A stretch of DNA of 64,000 bases from positions 116,901 through 180,900 of the forward strand of contig JADCFN010000023.1 in NCBI GenBank assembly GCA_020249505.1. The letters run 5' to 3'. Position 1 is the stretch's first letter, and each line of letters starts with the position of its first letter. Under the pieces are notes generated by a model. It saw only the letters and a program-made list of their open reading frames with translations. It was not told the DNA's origin and ran no database searches. A program made the translations under genes and the position numbers. Shown here in pieces: positions 49,189 to 57,257 of the stretch. This DNA comes from Roseomonas sp. Lineage in GTDB: Bacteria; Pseudomonadota; Alphaproteobacteria; Acetobacterales; Acetobacteraceae.

Positions 49189-50613
49189 ATGCCCGATGCC
49201 GTCCGCCTTGATCGCTCCTTGCCGGTCGCCATCATTGGGGGTGGCCCGGTAGGCCTCGCCGCCGCCGCTCACCTCATTGAACGCGGTCTGCGCCCGTGCG
49301 TCTTTGAAGCCGGGTCCGAACCCGGCGCCGCCGTTCGTGAATGGCGCCATGTGCGCATGTTCTCGCCGTGGCAGTTCAATGTGGATGCTGCGGCCCGCAG
49401 GCTCCTTGAAGCCAAGGGTTGGAAAGCCCCGGACACGGACGCCTTTCCCACAGGCGCCGCTCTTGTAGCCCTCTACCTCGCACCATTGGCCGCTACGCTC
49501 GCAAAGGCGGGTGCTGACCTCCGCTATAATGCGAAAGTAGTTGGCGTCTCTCGTCGTCACCACGATCGCCTGCGTGAAGGGCAGCGCGCCGCTGGTCGCG
49601 GGCGTGATACCGCTCCCTTCGTGCTGCACGTAGCCGCCCCTGACGGTAGCATACAGGTGGTTGAGGCGAGCGCGATCATCGACTGCTCTGGCACATGGGC
49701 CAGTCCGAACCCGGCCGGCGCGCATGGCCTTCCGGCGCCCGGTGAGGTCGCGAATGCCGACCGAATTGCCTATGGCATCCCCGACGTGCTCGGCATCAGT
49801 AGAAGCACCTATGCGGGTGCGACGACGCTCGTGCTCGGCGGCGGCCATTCCGCGATGAACGCGGTGCTGGATCTCGTCAGCTTAGCCAGGCAATCACCGA
49901 ATACGCGCATCATGTGGGCATTCCGCCGCCCGCTGGCTGACGTGAACTTCGGCGGCGGCGATGCAGACGCTCTGGCGGCTCGCGGTGCGCTTGGCGCGAA
50001 GGCCAACGCGCTGATCGAGTCCCAACAGGTACAGGCGCTGGCGCCCTTTCTGGTCCATCGGATCGAGCGCGAAGGTGACCGGCTGCTGGTCCATGGCGAC
50101 CGAGGCGGCAACGCCGATACGGTGCTGACTGACCGCATCATCGTCGCTACCGGCTTCCGACCTGATCTGTCATGGCTTGGGGAGGTGCGTCTTACGCTTG
50201 ATCCCGCCGTGCAGGCGACACCCGCGCTGGCACCCCTAATCGATCCCAACCTCCACTCCTGCGGGACGGTGCGTCCGCATGGCGAGGCCGAGCTTCGGCA
50301 CCCGGATGAGCCGGGCTTCTATGTTGCGGGCATGAAGGCATATGGCCGCGCGCCGACCTTTTTGCTGGCAACAGGCTACGAGCAAGTGCGTAGCATCTCA
50401 TCATACCTTGCTGGTGACCTTGCAGCCGCCCGGCGTGTTGAACTCGTTCTGCCCGAGACAGGCGTATGCTCGGCGCAGCGCCCTGCATCAGTGTCTGCAA
50501 TCACCGGCGGCAACTGTAGCCCCAGCAGTACTGTCGAACCGGCTTTTGGGCCGACCGTTGCAGCGGCGTGCTGCGGTGTCATTCCTCATGAAACATCGAG
50601 GCGGTCTCCATGA
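49189..50613 (+). CDS. FAD/NAD(P)-binding oxidoreductase of ars-operon type (ArsO-like)
   Basis: The 474-residue flavoprotein has an FAD fingerprint IIGGGPVG (15-22), GAAVREWRHVRMFSPW, a central NAD(P)-binding VLGGGHSAMNAV (about 209-220), and IIVATGFRPDLSWLGE near the second FAD motif. The tail is Cys-rich: Cys427, Cys443 and the pair Cys461-Cys462. Flavoproteins like this are often encoded directly after thiol-type ArsR regulators, sometimes with an MFS exporter; their reaction is not settled. ATG 49189 is chosen over TTG 49183. No exporter follows here, so the operon may be cut short. Confidence 0.82.
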   Translation: MPDAVRLDRSLPVAIIGGGPVGLAAAAHLIERGLRPCVFEAGSEPGAAVREWRHVRMFSPWQFNVDAAARRLLEAKGWKAPDTDAFPTGAALVALYLAPLAATLAKAGADLRYNAKVVGVSRRHHDRLREGQRAAGRGRDTAPFVLHVAAPDGSIQVVEASAIIDCSGTWASPNPAGAHGLPAPGEVANADRIAYGIPDVLGISRSTYAGATTLVLGGGHSAMNAVLDLVSLARQSPNTRIMWAFRRPLADVNFGGGDADALAARGALGAKANALIESQQVQALAPFLVHRIEREGDRLLVHGDRGGNADTVLTDRIIVATGFRPDLSWLGEVRLTLDPAVQATPALAPLIDPNLHSCGTVRPHGEAELRHPDEPGFYVAGMKAYGRAPTFLLATGYEQVRSISSYLAGDLAAARRVELVLPETGVCSAQRPASVSAITGGNCSPSSTVEPAFGPTVAAACCGVIPHETSRRSP

Positions 50614-50757
50614 TATTCGTGATGAAGCCGAGTTGCTGTTGAACTCTCGGCGGCATTGCCGGTGGTAGAGGACTCTTTAATCGAACGATCGGACCGCCTT
50701 TGGGTTTATGCTTGGTTTCTCGTCCGTGATCCGCAATTCTGCGTATCGAGGTAGGTC
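50614..50757. other. Right end of the insert, no gene
   Basis: A tiny frame (ATG 50610 to TGA 50642) overlaps the flavoprotein stop and encodes ten residues ending in SCC; it may be the torn start of a further gene. No other coding content is seen. At 50722-50734 GTCCGTGATCCGC matches 12 of 13 bases of 48257-48269 at the left junction. Confidence 0.35.
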
Positions 50758-50919
50758 AATGCGCGCTCTGTAGCCGTTGCTCTAGAAGCGCGCCAAAAAA
50801 TCTTGATGCCACCCCGCAAGGCCACCAAACCAACCGCTGGTTCAAAAGCGCGGCGCCTTGAATCGAAAACACGCCGCAGTGCTGTCAAGCGGCTCCGCGG
50901 CGGGGCGATTGACGAATAA
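50758..50919 (+). pseudogene. arfB: 3' fragment of the resident arfB gene
   Basis: The frame to TAA 50917-50919 encodes 53 residues including PPRKATKPTAGSKARRLESK and TRRSAVKRLRGGAIDE. This is the basic C-terminal tail of ArfB, closely parallel to the tail of the intact copy (PPRKKTRPTLASKVRRLQGK). It has no start and is preceded by an in-frame TAG at 50752. Together with the 5' fragment at 48151 it accounts for about 84 of some 140 codons of the original gene. Confidence 0.75.
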
Positions 50920-50940
50920 GGCAGCCCAGAAGAACGGCAT

Positions 50941-50975
50941 AAAAAAAGGCGGTGTCCCATCGGAACACCGCCTTT
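50941..50975 (-). terminator. Intrinsic terminator of hupB
   Basis: On the minus strand GGCGGTGTTCC pairs with GGGACACCGCC around GAT, followed by seven Ts. It lies 16 bases after the hupB stop. Confidence 0.9.
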
Positions 50976-50991
50976 GCTGAAAAGCGAAAAC

Positions 50992-51300
50992 TCAGGCCTT
51001 CGCCTTACGCTTGCCCTTCTTCACGCCAGCCAGCGCAGCGCCCTTCAGCGCCGGGCTCGCCTTGAAGCGGACAGTGGCGCCGGCCTTGATCTGCACCTTC
51101 TCACCGGTCTTGGGGTTCAAGCCAGTGCGCTTCGGGGTTTCGCGCACCGCGAAAGCACCGAAATCAGGAATGGTGAAACGGCCGGAGCTGACGATTTCAG
51201 TCTTGATCGCGTCAATGATATCGGCGGCAAGCTTGCCCGCCGCAACCGCGGACATATCACCGGATTTGGCGATCACGTCAGTGAGGAACTTTTTCGACAT
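50992..51300 (-). CDS. hupB: HU-type histone-like DNA-binding protein
   Basis: A 102-residue nucleoid protein. The body follows HU (MSKKFLTDVIAKSGDMS, IPDFGAFAVRETPKRTGLNP, KAGATVRFKASPALK), with the GxFxVR beta-arm region at about 48-75. A Lys/Ala-rich tail, KKGKRKAKA, extends the C-terminus, as in some alphaproteobacterial HUs. AAGGGAG precedes the ATG. Its 178-base upstream gap should contain the promoter; it has its own terminator. Confidence 0.93.
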   Translation of the reverse strand: MSKKFLTDVIAKSGDMSAVAAGKLAADIIDAIKTEIVSSGRFTIPDFGAFAVRETPKRTGLNPKTGEKVQIKAGATVRFKASPALKGAALAGVKKGKRKAKA

Positions 51301-51479
51301 TGTTCGATTCTCCCTTAAGGATGGCTTGGAATAGCCGAGGATTCGGGGCTTGTCAGCAGGTGCAAAGGATTTTTTTGCGTCCTTGACAAGAAAATTCCAA
51401 AGCGCCAGCCGAAAGACTCCGAAAGCCCCATCCTGGCGTCACAGGAAGCCTTGAATTCCGCGGAAAATCCCGCGTTTCA

Positions 51480-52451
51480 TCAATTGATGGAAGCGCCCGA
51501 GGCCCTGACAATCGGCGTCCATTTCGTGGTCTCCGCGCGCATAAAGCCGGCCAATTCCTCAGGCGTGCTAGGGGCCGCTTCCAGCCCATGGCGCGCAAGA
51601 TGCGCGACGATTTCGGGGTCGCGCAGCGATTCGACCAGCGCTTCATTGACCCTTGTCACAATGGGCCGGGGCAGGTTGCGCGGACCCATCAGCGCATACC
51701 AATTGGCTACCTCATAACCCGGCAAAGGCCCGGCTTCGGCAATGGTGGGTGTATCGGGCAAAAGCCGGCTGCGCTGCGGCAGGGGCACCGCCAAGGCGCG
51801 CAGCTTGCCCGCTTCAATCTGCGGCAGCACGGTCGCCGCAGTGGCCACCGAGAAATCCACCTTCCCCGAGATCAAATCAGTGATCAATTGCCCGCCACCG
51901 CGATAGGGTACATGCACCGTGCTGATCTTGGCCATGGCATCAAGCAAGGCGCCGCCCAAATGCCCCGCGCTGCCGACACCCGATGACCCATAGGTCAATT
52001 GATCCGGCCGCGCGCGCGCTGCCGCGATCAATTCCGGCAGGCTGCGCCAGGGGCGATCCACGGGAACCACCAGGATATTGGTGACCTCAACGGAACGTGA
52101 AATCGGTGTCAGATCCGTCATGACATCAAAGGGCAAGCGCGCCATGATCGGGTTCAGCACCAGCGATGCGATGGTACCCATCATCAGCGTATGCCCATCG
52201 GATGGCGAATTCACCGTGGCTTCGGACGCCAGGTTGCCGCCGGCGCCCGGCCGGTTTTCCACAATGATGGGCTGGCCCAACAGCGCTTGCAGCTTGTTCG
52301 TCAGCGTGCGTGTGGTGATGTCGGTCCCGCCGCCGGGCGCGAAACCAACCAGGATGCGAATCGGGCGCTGCGGATTCCACACGCCCTGCGCGGCAAGGGG
52401 TGCGCCAGCAAGCAGGGCAGGCGCGGCCAAAAGGCTACGGCGGTGCAACAT
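51480..52451 (-). CDS. Bug-family periplasmic solute receptor
   Basis: A 323-residue receptor, leader MLHRRSLLAAPALLAGAPLA. Loops: VGFAPGGGTDITTRTL and ENRPGAGGNLAS; second lobe VPYRGGGQLITDLISG. It is divergent from a second Bug gene starting at 52561, with a 109-base promoter region between them. Such a head-to-head receptor pair is notable. No transporter membrane genes are nearby. Confidence 0.93.
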   Translation of the reverse strand: MLHRRSLLAAPALLAGAPLAAQGVWNPQRPIRILVGFAPGGGTDITTRTLTNKLQALLGQPIIVENRPGAGGNLASEATVNSPSDGHTLMMGTIASLVLNPIMARLPFDVMTDLTPISRSVEVTNILVVPVDRPWRSLPELIAAARARPDQLTYGSSGVGSAGHLGGALLDAMAKISTVHVPYRGGGQLITDLISGKVDFSVATAATVLPQIEAGKLRALAVPLPQRSRLLPDTPTIAEAGPLPGYEVANWYALMGPRNLPRPIVTRVNEALVESLRDPEIVAHLARHGLEAAPSTPEELAGFMRAETTKWTPIVRASGASIN

Positions 52452-52560
52452 GCGCTTCCTTCCTTTCCAGATCAGCCGCTTTGACGCCGGCGCAAATCAT
52501 GCTGTTCTTTCTTCTGCTTCATAGCCGGCCGAGCAGCGCCGCGCCAGTCAGGGGGAAAGC

Positions 52561-53547
52561 ATGTCGGGAAACAACCTTACGCGTCGTCCGATTCTTTTGG
52601 CGGGGCTGGCGGCACTCGCGACACCAAGGCAGGCGCGCGCCAGCGCCTATCCGGAACGTCCGATCCGCCTCGTGATTCCCTTTGGCGGCGGCGGGCAAAC
52701 GGACATCGTTTCCCGCGTCACCGCGGAAGCCTTGCAGCAGCGGCTTGGTCAGACCGTGCTGGCCGATAATCGCCCGGGCGGGGCAGGCAATCTGGCCGCG
52801 GAGGCGGTCGCCCGCGCGCCGGCTGATGGCTATACCGTGCTGGTCGCGACAATGGGCACGAATAGCGGACTGAATGCGCTGCTCTACAAATCCGTGGGCT
52901 ATGATTCGCAGCGCGATTTCGCGCCGGTTGGGATGTTCTGCACAACGTCAAACCTGCTGGTGGTGCATAATTCCATCCCCGGGCGGGACTTCAATGAAGT
53001 GGTGGCCTGGATCAAGGCCAATCCCGGCAAATTCACTTTCGCTTCCGCTGGCGTTGGCGCCATTACCCACCTGATCATGGAAGATATGGGGGCAAGGCTA
53101 GGCTTGGATATGGTGCATGTCCCCTATCGCCAGACCACCAATGCCATGACGGATCTGATCGCCGGGCGCGTGCATGCGCGCTGCCTTGGCCTGCCGGAAG
53201 GCGAACCGCTGCGCCAGGTGCAAAGCGTGCGCCCCGTGGCGGTGACCACCGTGGAACCGCGCCCCGAATGGCCCGGCGTGCCCACCATGGGCCAGACGAT
53301 TCCGGGCTTTGAGGGCTCAAGCTATTTCGGCCTTGCCGTGCCTTCCCAAACCCCGCGGGAGATTGTGGTCAGGCTCAATACCGCGCTGCGGGAAGCACTG
53401 GCGGATGAGAAGGTGCGCGCCGCCTATAAGCGCGTCGGCGCCGATCCGGCTGATCCCGCCTCGCCCGAGGATTTCGCCGCCCGCGCCAAGCGTGATGGTG
53501 AACGCTGGGCGCCGCTGATCCAACGGCTAAAGCTGGTGGCGGAATAG
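52561..53547 (+). CDS. Bug-family periplasmic solute receptor
   Basis: A 328-residue receptor. Its leader is longer and more polar at the start (MSGNNLTRRPILLAGLAALA) and ends at ARAS. Loops: IPFGGGGQTDIVSRV (no Pro, unlike the usual PPGG) and DNRPGGAGNLAAEA; second lobe VPYRQTTNAMTDLIAG, where the otherwise common YRGG is YRQT. These changes lie in the ligand cleft, so its ligand may differ from those of its neighbours. ATG 52561 is preceded by GGGGGAAAGC. Confidence 0.92.
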   Translation: MSGNNLTRRPILLAGLAALATPRQARASAYPERPIRLVIPFGGGGQTDIVSRVTAEALQQRLGQTVLADNRPGGAGNLAAEAVARAPADGYTVLVATMGTNSGLNALLYKSVGYDSQRDFAPVGMFCTTSNLLVVHNSIPGRDFNEVVAWIKANPGKFTFASAGVGAITHLIMEDMGARLGLDMVHVPYRQTTNAMTDLIAGRVHARCLGLPEGEPLRQVQSVRPVAVTTVEPRPEWPGVPTMGQTIPGFEGSSYFGLAVPSQTPREIVVRLNTALREALADEKVRAAYKRVGADPADPASPEDFAARAKRDGERWAPLIQRLKLVAE

Positions 53548-53602
53548 CGTCATCAAAGAAAAAGGGGCTGCCCGCGCGGCGCGGCTGCGCTAAACTACGT
53601 GT

Positions 53603-54286
53603 GTGAATATCCTGGCTCCCCTCCAGCCGCGGCTGGAAATTGATGTCGCCTTCGACCTGATCTGCCCCTGGTGCTATCTGGGTGTCAGGCGGCTGCGTCG
53701 TGCCTTGCGGGCCCGGCCGGACATCATTCCAGAACTGGTCTGGCGGCCCTTTTTGCTCAACCCAGATATTCCCCCAGGCGGTGTTTCCCGCGCGGAATTC
53801 GTCGCGCGCAAATTTGGCGGTGAGGACCGCGCACGGCGCCTGCAGATTGCGCTGACCGAACTTGGCCGAGCCGAGGGGATCAATTTTCGCTTTGACCTGA
53901 TGGGGCGCGTGCCCTCCAGCATCACCGCGCATCGCCTGGTGCGCTATGCCGTGCGGGAAGGCCTGGGCGAGATGATGGTGGAAGCGCTGTTCTACGCCTA
54001 TTTCGCCGATGGTGTTGATATTGGTGATCCTACCCGACTGGCCATGCTGGCAGGGCGCGTTGGGCTGGACCCGGAAGCGACGCTTGCCTTCCTTCGGTCA
54101 ATCGAAGAAGCCGAGGCTGTGCATACCGAAAACCTTCGCGCCCATCGGCTTGGGATCAATGGCGTGCCCTGCTTCATCATCGCGGGGCAGCAAGCCATTG
54201 CCGGCGCGCAGGAGCCAGAGGTGCTGGAAAGGCTGCTCGATGTCGCTCTTCAGCAATATCACTTCAGCGTGGGCGATGGCGGCTGA
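53603..54286 (+). CDS. DsbA-family oxidoreductase, FrnE-like
   Basis: A 227-residue thioredoxin-fold protein with CPWC at 21-24 in FDLICPWCYLGVRRL and no signal peptide, so it is cytosolic. It also has FLLNPDIPPGG and the cis-Pro region GINGVPCFIIAGQQAIAGAQ. This matches the FrnE group, disulfide isomerase-like or polyketide-related proteins. It starts with GTG 53603. tRNA-Val follows 47 bases downstream. Confidence 0.88.
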   Translation: MNILAPLQPRLEIDVAFDLICPWCYLGVRRLRRALRARPDIIPELVWRPFLLNPDIPPGGVSRAEFVARKFGGEDRARRLQIALTELGRAEGINFRFDLMGRVPSSITAHRLVRYAVREGLGEMMVEALFYAYFADGVDIGDPTRLAMLAGRVGLDPEATLAFLRSIEEAEAVHTENLRAHRLGINGVPCFIIAGQQAIAGAQEPEVLERLLDVALQQYHFSVGDGG

Positions 54287-54333
54287 GGCTTGCGCCCACG
54301 GGGCCGGGCGTTTATGGAACGCTCAGTCGGTAA

Positions 54334-54409
54334 GGGCGCATAGCTCAGTGGTATGAGCGCCTGCTTGACACGCAGGAGGTCCGTGGTTCGATCCCACGTG
54401 CGCCCACCA
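54334..54409 (+). tRNA. tRNA-Val(GAC)
   Basis: GGGCGCA pairs with TGCGCCC; the anticodon arm CCTGC-TTGACAC-GCAGG gives anticodon GAC (valine). The T arm CGTGG-TTCGATC-CCACG and an encoded CCA (54407-54409) are present. Confidence 0.96.
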
Positions 54410-54423
54410 TATCCCCGCCTACC

Positions 54424-55086
54424 TCAGAAGCGCATGCGGAAGCCGACGGTGAGGGAATTGGCGCCTTCCCAAACACCGTTGAAGGTGCCGAAGATACCGC
54501 TGCGGTGCATGTAGCGGATGGCGATTTCGCGGTCTGGCCGGCTTGGCAGGGCGAAAGTAAGTTCGGGCGAGAAGAAATTCAGGAATTTCGATGTGTTTGT
54601 TTCCGGCTGCGCATCAGTACCGCGTTCCACCTGCGGCAGGCGCGTGACGTAATTCGGGCCCATGGAAAGCCCGAAAGTGGTGTAAAGGTAATTGGTCCAG
54701 GGGAAGCCATCATACCGCACATAGGCAGCCGCCCAGAATTCTCCGCCTTCCGTATCGCCAAAACGGTAAGCTCCGCCCAATTCCGCATCCAGCATGAAAA
54801 AGCGCCAGAAGCGGGCCAGGCGATAGCTGGCGGCCCCGCCAAGCAGCGTGTCATCCCCCCAGGACCCAGTCCAGGGTGCCACGATGATATCGCGAAGCTT
54901 GCCGTCTGCTACCGAAGACCCGACGAAGGCCATGCCGGCCCAGGGCCGCGCATCGGCCAATTCCCGCGCCCGATCTGCGACAGAAACACCTTGGGACGTG
55001 GAAGATTGCGCCAGGGCCGCAGGGGTAAGGCTGAATAGCGCCAAAAGCAGCAGGGCCAGGCGCAAGAATTGATGGAGGGGGGGCAT
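54424..55086 (-). CDS. Outer-membrane beta-barrel, possibly PagL-like lipid A deacylase
   Basis: A 220-residue precursor with a signal peptide (cleavage after about Ala26, PAALA-Q) and alternating aromatic/polar strands ending in a C-terminal Phe, the outer-membrane signature (FRMRF). Near the end, RYMHRSGIFGTFNG contains an H-x-S pair like the His-Ser dyad of PagL 3-O-deacylases. The barrel-like size suits PagL (~150-190 mature residues). An uncharacterised barrel is the alternative. ATG 55086 was chosen because the leader begins there. Confidence 0.7.
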   Translation of the reverse strand: MPPLHQFLRLALLLLALFSLTPAALAQSSTSQGVSVADRARELADARPWAGMAFVGSSVADGKLRDIIVAPWTGSWGDDTLLGGAASYRLARFWRFFMLDAELGGAYRFGDTEGGEFWAAAYVRYDGFPWTNYLYTTFGLSMGPNYVTRLPQVERGTDAQPETNTSKFLNFFSPELTFALPSRPDREIAIRYMHRSGIFGTFNGVWEGANSLTVGFRMRF

Positions 55087-55220
55087 CAACCGCTCTATGA
55101 AAAAAGTGATGCAAGGTTTGTATAGGAAGGGAAGCGGAAGGCAAGCGCGCCAAAAACGCGTTATGTTACAATAAATTGCCCGGACTTGTCGCAGCCGGAT
55201 CACCGCGCCACATAAACGCC

Positions 55221-55493
55221 ATGGTCATTTTGCGTCCATCTTTCCCCCGCAAAGCCATGGGCTGGGCCATGCTCGCACTTGGCGTGCTCGGCTTGGTGCT
55301 GCCCTTCCTGCAGGGCTTCCTGTTCCTGGCCTATGGTGTTTTCACGCTGCGGGACCAGCATATCTGGGCCGCGCGCCGCTGGGCCTGGGTGGCGGGGCGC
55401 TGGCCCGAAATGGTGGGCAAGCTGGAAGCCATGGAAGTGCGGATGCTGACGCGCATGCGGCATTTTGCCACACGGTTCAGGCTGAGGGGTTAG
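55221..55493 (+). CDS. Small PGPGW/DUF454-like membrane protein
   Basis: A 90-residue protein with one long or two short hydrophobic segments (about 11-40: MGWAMLALGVLGLVLPFLQG, FLFLAYGVF) and a basic, amphipathic C-terminus. The GLVLPFLQG turn resembles the PGPGW-type membrane proteins of unknown function. Divergent from the barrel gene. Confidence 0.65.
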   Translation: MVILRPSFPRKAMGWAMLALGVLGLVLPFLQGFLFLAYGVFTLRDQHIWAARRWAWVAGRWPEMVGKLEAMEVRMLTRMRHFATRFRLRG

Positions 55494-55537
55494 GTCGCGC
55501 TCTGGCCACCCGCGCAGGGTCGGCGTAAGGGCCTGCC

Positions 55538-55900
55538 ATGCATCGTCTTTGGCTTATCACCGGCGGCCTGGCCGGGCTTATCGCGGTTGGGCTTTCCGCC
55601 TGGGCAGCACATGGGCTGCCGGCACGGCTGGAACCCTCGCGCATGGCCGCGGTGCAGAATGCGCTGACAATGCAAGGGTGGCATGCGCTGGCCTTATTGA
55701 TTGCCGGGCTGATGGCTGAACGCGGGAGGCGCCTCGCCCATTTCGCCGCCGCTGCCTTTCTGGCCGGGATGGTCCTGTTCTGCGGCGCGGTCTGGCTCAG
55801 CGCGCTGACCGGCCAATCGCTTGGCCCCATCGCGCCTTCGGGTGGGATGCTGCTGATGCTGGGTTGGGCCTTGCTGGCGCTCGCGGCGGCACGGCGGTGA
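55538..55900 (+). CDS. DUF423 family membrane protein
   Basis: A 120-residue protein with four hydrophobic segments, starting MHRLWLITGGLAGLIAVGLSAWAAHGLP. It has the AAHG, NALTMQGWHALALL and G-AP-GGMLLMLGWALL features typical of DUF423. Its function is unknown. Its stop overlaps the GTG start of the methyltransferase gene by 4 bases (GTGA at 55897), so the two are coupled. Confidence 0.88.
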   Translation: MHRLWLITGGLAGLIAVGLSAWAAHGLPARLEPSRMAAVQNALTMQGWHALALLIAGLMAERGRRLAHFAAAAFLAGMVLFCGAVWLSALTGQSLGPIAPSGGMLLMLGWALLALAAARR

Positions 55901-56808
55901 TCCGCGCTGCCTATCTGGCCGCCGAGGGGTTTGAGGCGGAATTGGCCGAAGAACTCCGCCTGAGTGGTCGGCGTGTGGCTGCCCGGCATGGTCGCCTGGC
56001 CCTTTCGCCCGATCCGCCTGCACCGGCAATCTGGGCCTTGGATATCTGGACCGACCCGCGCGAATTGCCCGCCCCATCGGTGAAGGCCGCCGCTGACGCG
56101 CTGCGCGCCATCCAACGCAATTGGTCCCATCTGCCCCTGCTGCATCATCGGCGCAGCACGCTGATCGCCGAACGCCTGCCGCCCGTGAAAGCCCGCCCTT
56201 TGGTCTTCCCGGAACCCGCGCCCACCGCCCCCTTGGGTGCCTGGACGCTGCTTGCGCCGGATCGGCTGCTGGTCAGCCCCAGCAAGACCAGCCCCTTCGT
56301 GAATGGCGAACCCCGCTTCGTGGAGGACAAATCCGGCCCGCCATCCCGCGCCTATCTTAAACTATGGGAAGGGCTGACCCGACTTGGCCGCCATCCCGGC
56401 CCTGGTGACCGCTGCCTTGATCTCGGCGCCTCCCCCGGCGGCTGGACCTGGGTGATTGCGCGGCTCGGTGCCCAGGTGACGGCGGTGGATAAGGCGCCGC
56501 TCGACCCGGCCATTGCTGCCCTCCCCGGCGTTAATTTCCGCCCGGAGAGCGCTTTTGCCCTGGACCCCCGGCAAGAATCGCCGGTCAACTGGCTGTTCAG
56601 TGACATCATCTGTTACCCGGCGCGGCTTTTAGGCCTGGTGCGGCGCTGGATTGAGGCGGAAAAGGCCCAAAACATCTTTTGCACGATCAAATTCCAAGGC
56701 GAAACCGACCACGCCATCATCACAGAATTTCAGCAAATTCAAGGATCTATCCTGTTTCACGCCGCCCATAACAAGCATGAAGTGACCTTCGCGCGCCTGA
56801 TGCCCTGA
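55897..56808 (+). CDS. SAM-dependent rRNA methyltransferase, RlmM-like
   Basis: A 303-residue protein with an N-terminal THUMP-like part and a C-terminal Rossmann methyltransferase. LDLGASPGGW (174-183) and AVDKA (197-201) bind SAM. Lys155, the Asp of FSDII, the Lys of CTIKFQG and the Glu of KHEVTF form the K-D-K-E tetrad of 2'-O-methyltransferases. RlmM methylates C2498 of 23S rRNA in E. coli; this shorter protein may act on the same site. GTG 55897 is chosen because of the GTGA coupling and because the preceding frame lies inside the upstream gene. Confidence 0.85.
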   Translation: MIRAAYLAAEGFEAELAEELRLSGRRVAARHGRLALSPDPPAPAIWALDIWTDPRELPAPSVKAAADALRAIQRNWSHLPLLHHRRSTLIAERLPPVKARPLVFPEPAPTAPLGAWTLLAPDRLLVSPSKTSPFVNGEPRFVEDKSGPPSRAYLKLWEGLTRLGRHPGPGDRCLDLGASPGGWTWVIARLGAQVTAVDKAPLDPAIAALPGVNFRPESAFALDPRQESPVNWLFSDIICYPARLLGLVRRWIEAEKAQNIFCTIKFQGETDHAIITEFQQIQGSILFHAAHNKHEVTFARLMP

Positions 56809-56833
56809 ATTTTTCGGGGCCGCGCGCCAAAGC

Positions 56834-56849
56834 TGGCACGGCTTCTGCA
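56834..56849 (+). promoter_or_regulatory. Sigma-54-like promoter
   Basis: TGGCACGGCTTCTGCA has GG and GC with the invariant 10-base spacing of -24/-12 promoters and matches TGGCACG-N4-TTGCA at all but one base. Initiation would fall near 56860, at or just after the first possible ATG (56859) of the EF-hand gene. It could be chance. Confidence 0.4.
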
Positions 56850-56858
56850 ATAGCCCTG

Positions 56859-57218
56859 ATGTACCAAAATGGTGCCGCCGGCCAAAGCGCCGGCGCCAAC
56901 CAAAACGGGGTTGCGACGATGTTGGTGGTTCCGGAAAAGTCTCTGACAGCTCCTCAGGAGATCCGGGCCCGCCGCATGCAGAGCACGCAAGACGCGGCTC
57001 GGCTTGACGTCGCAGGGGGGCGAAAAGAATTCGCGCCCATGCTGCAAGAATTGCGGCAAAACCCGGCAAGAACTGCCGGTCCGGGGACACCCACGGGCAA
57101 CACGCTCGCTGCCATGCTCCAGCGGATGGATACGGACCAAGACGGCCGAATTTCTCCGCTGGAGCTGAGGGCTTCCGCGAAGCGAGCCTATCAGGTGCCG
57201 GAACGCTCAAAAGTCTGA
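56859..57218 (+). CDS. Small EF-hand protein
   Basis: A 119-residue protein with one EF-hand loop at 91-102: Asp91, Asp93, Asp95, Gly96, Ser99 and Glu102 are in the calcium positions (DTDQDGRISPLE). The rest is polar and Gln/Asn-rich, without a signal peptide. An internal ATG at 56919 (MLVVPEKSL) would give 99 residues and fits better with a transcript from the sigma-54-like site. Calcium binding is inferred; the partner is unknown. Confidence 0.6.
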   Translation: MYQNGAAGQSAGANQNGVATMLVVPEKSLTAPQEIRARRMQSTQDAARLDVAGGRKEFAPMLQELRQNPARTAGPGTPTGNTLAAMLQRMDTDQDGRISPLELRASAKRAYQVPERSKV

Positions 57219-57257
57219 TTCTTCCGCATCCCGCCGGCCTGATCCTATAAGGGGGTC

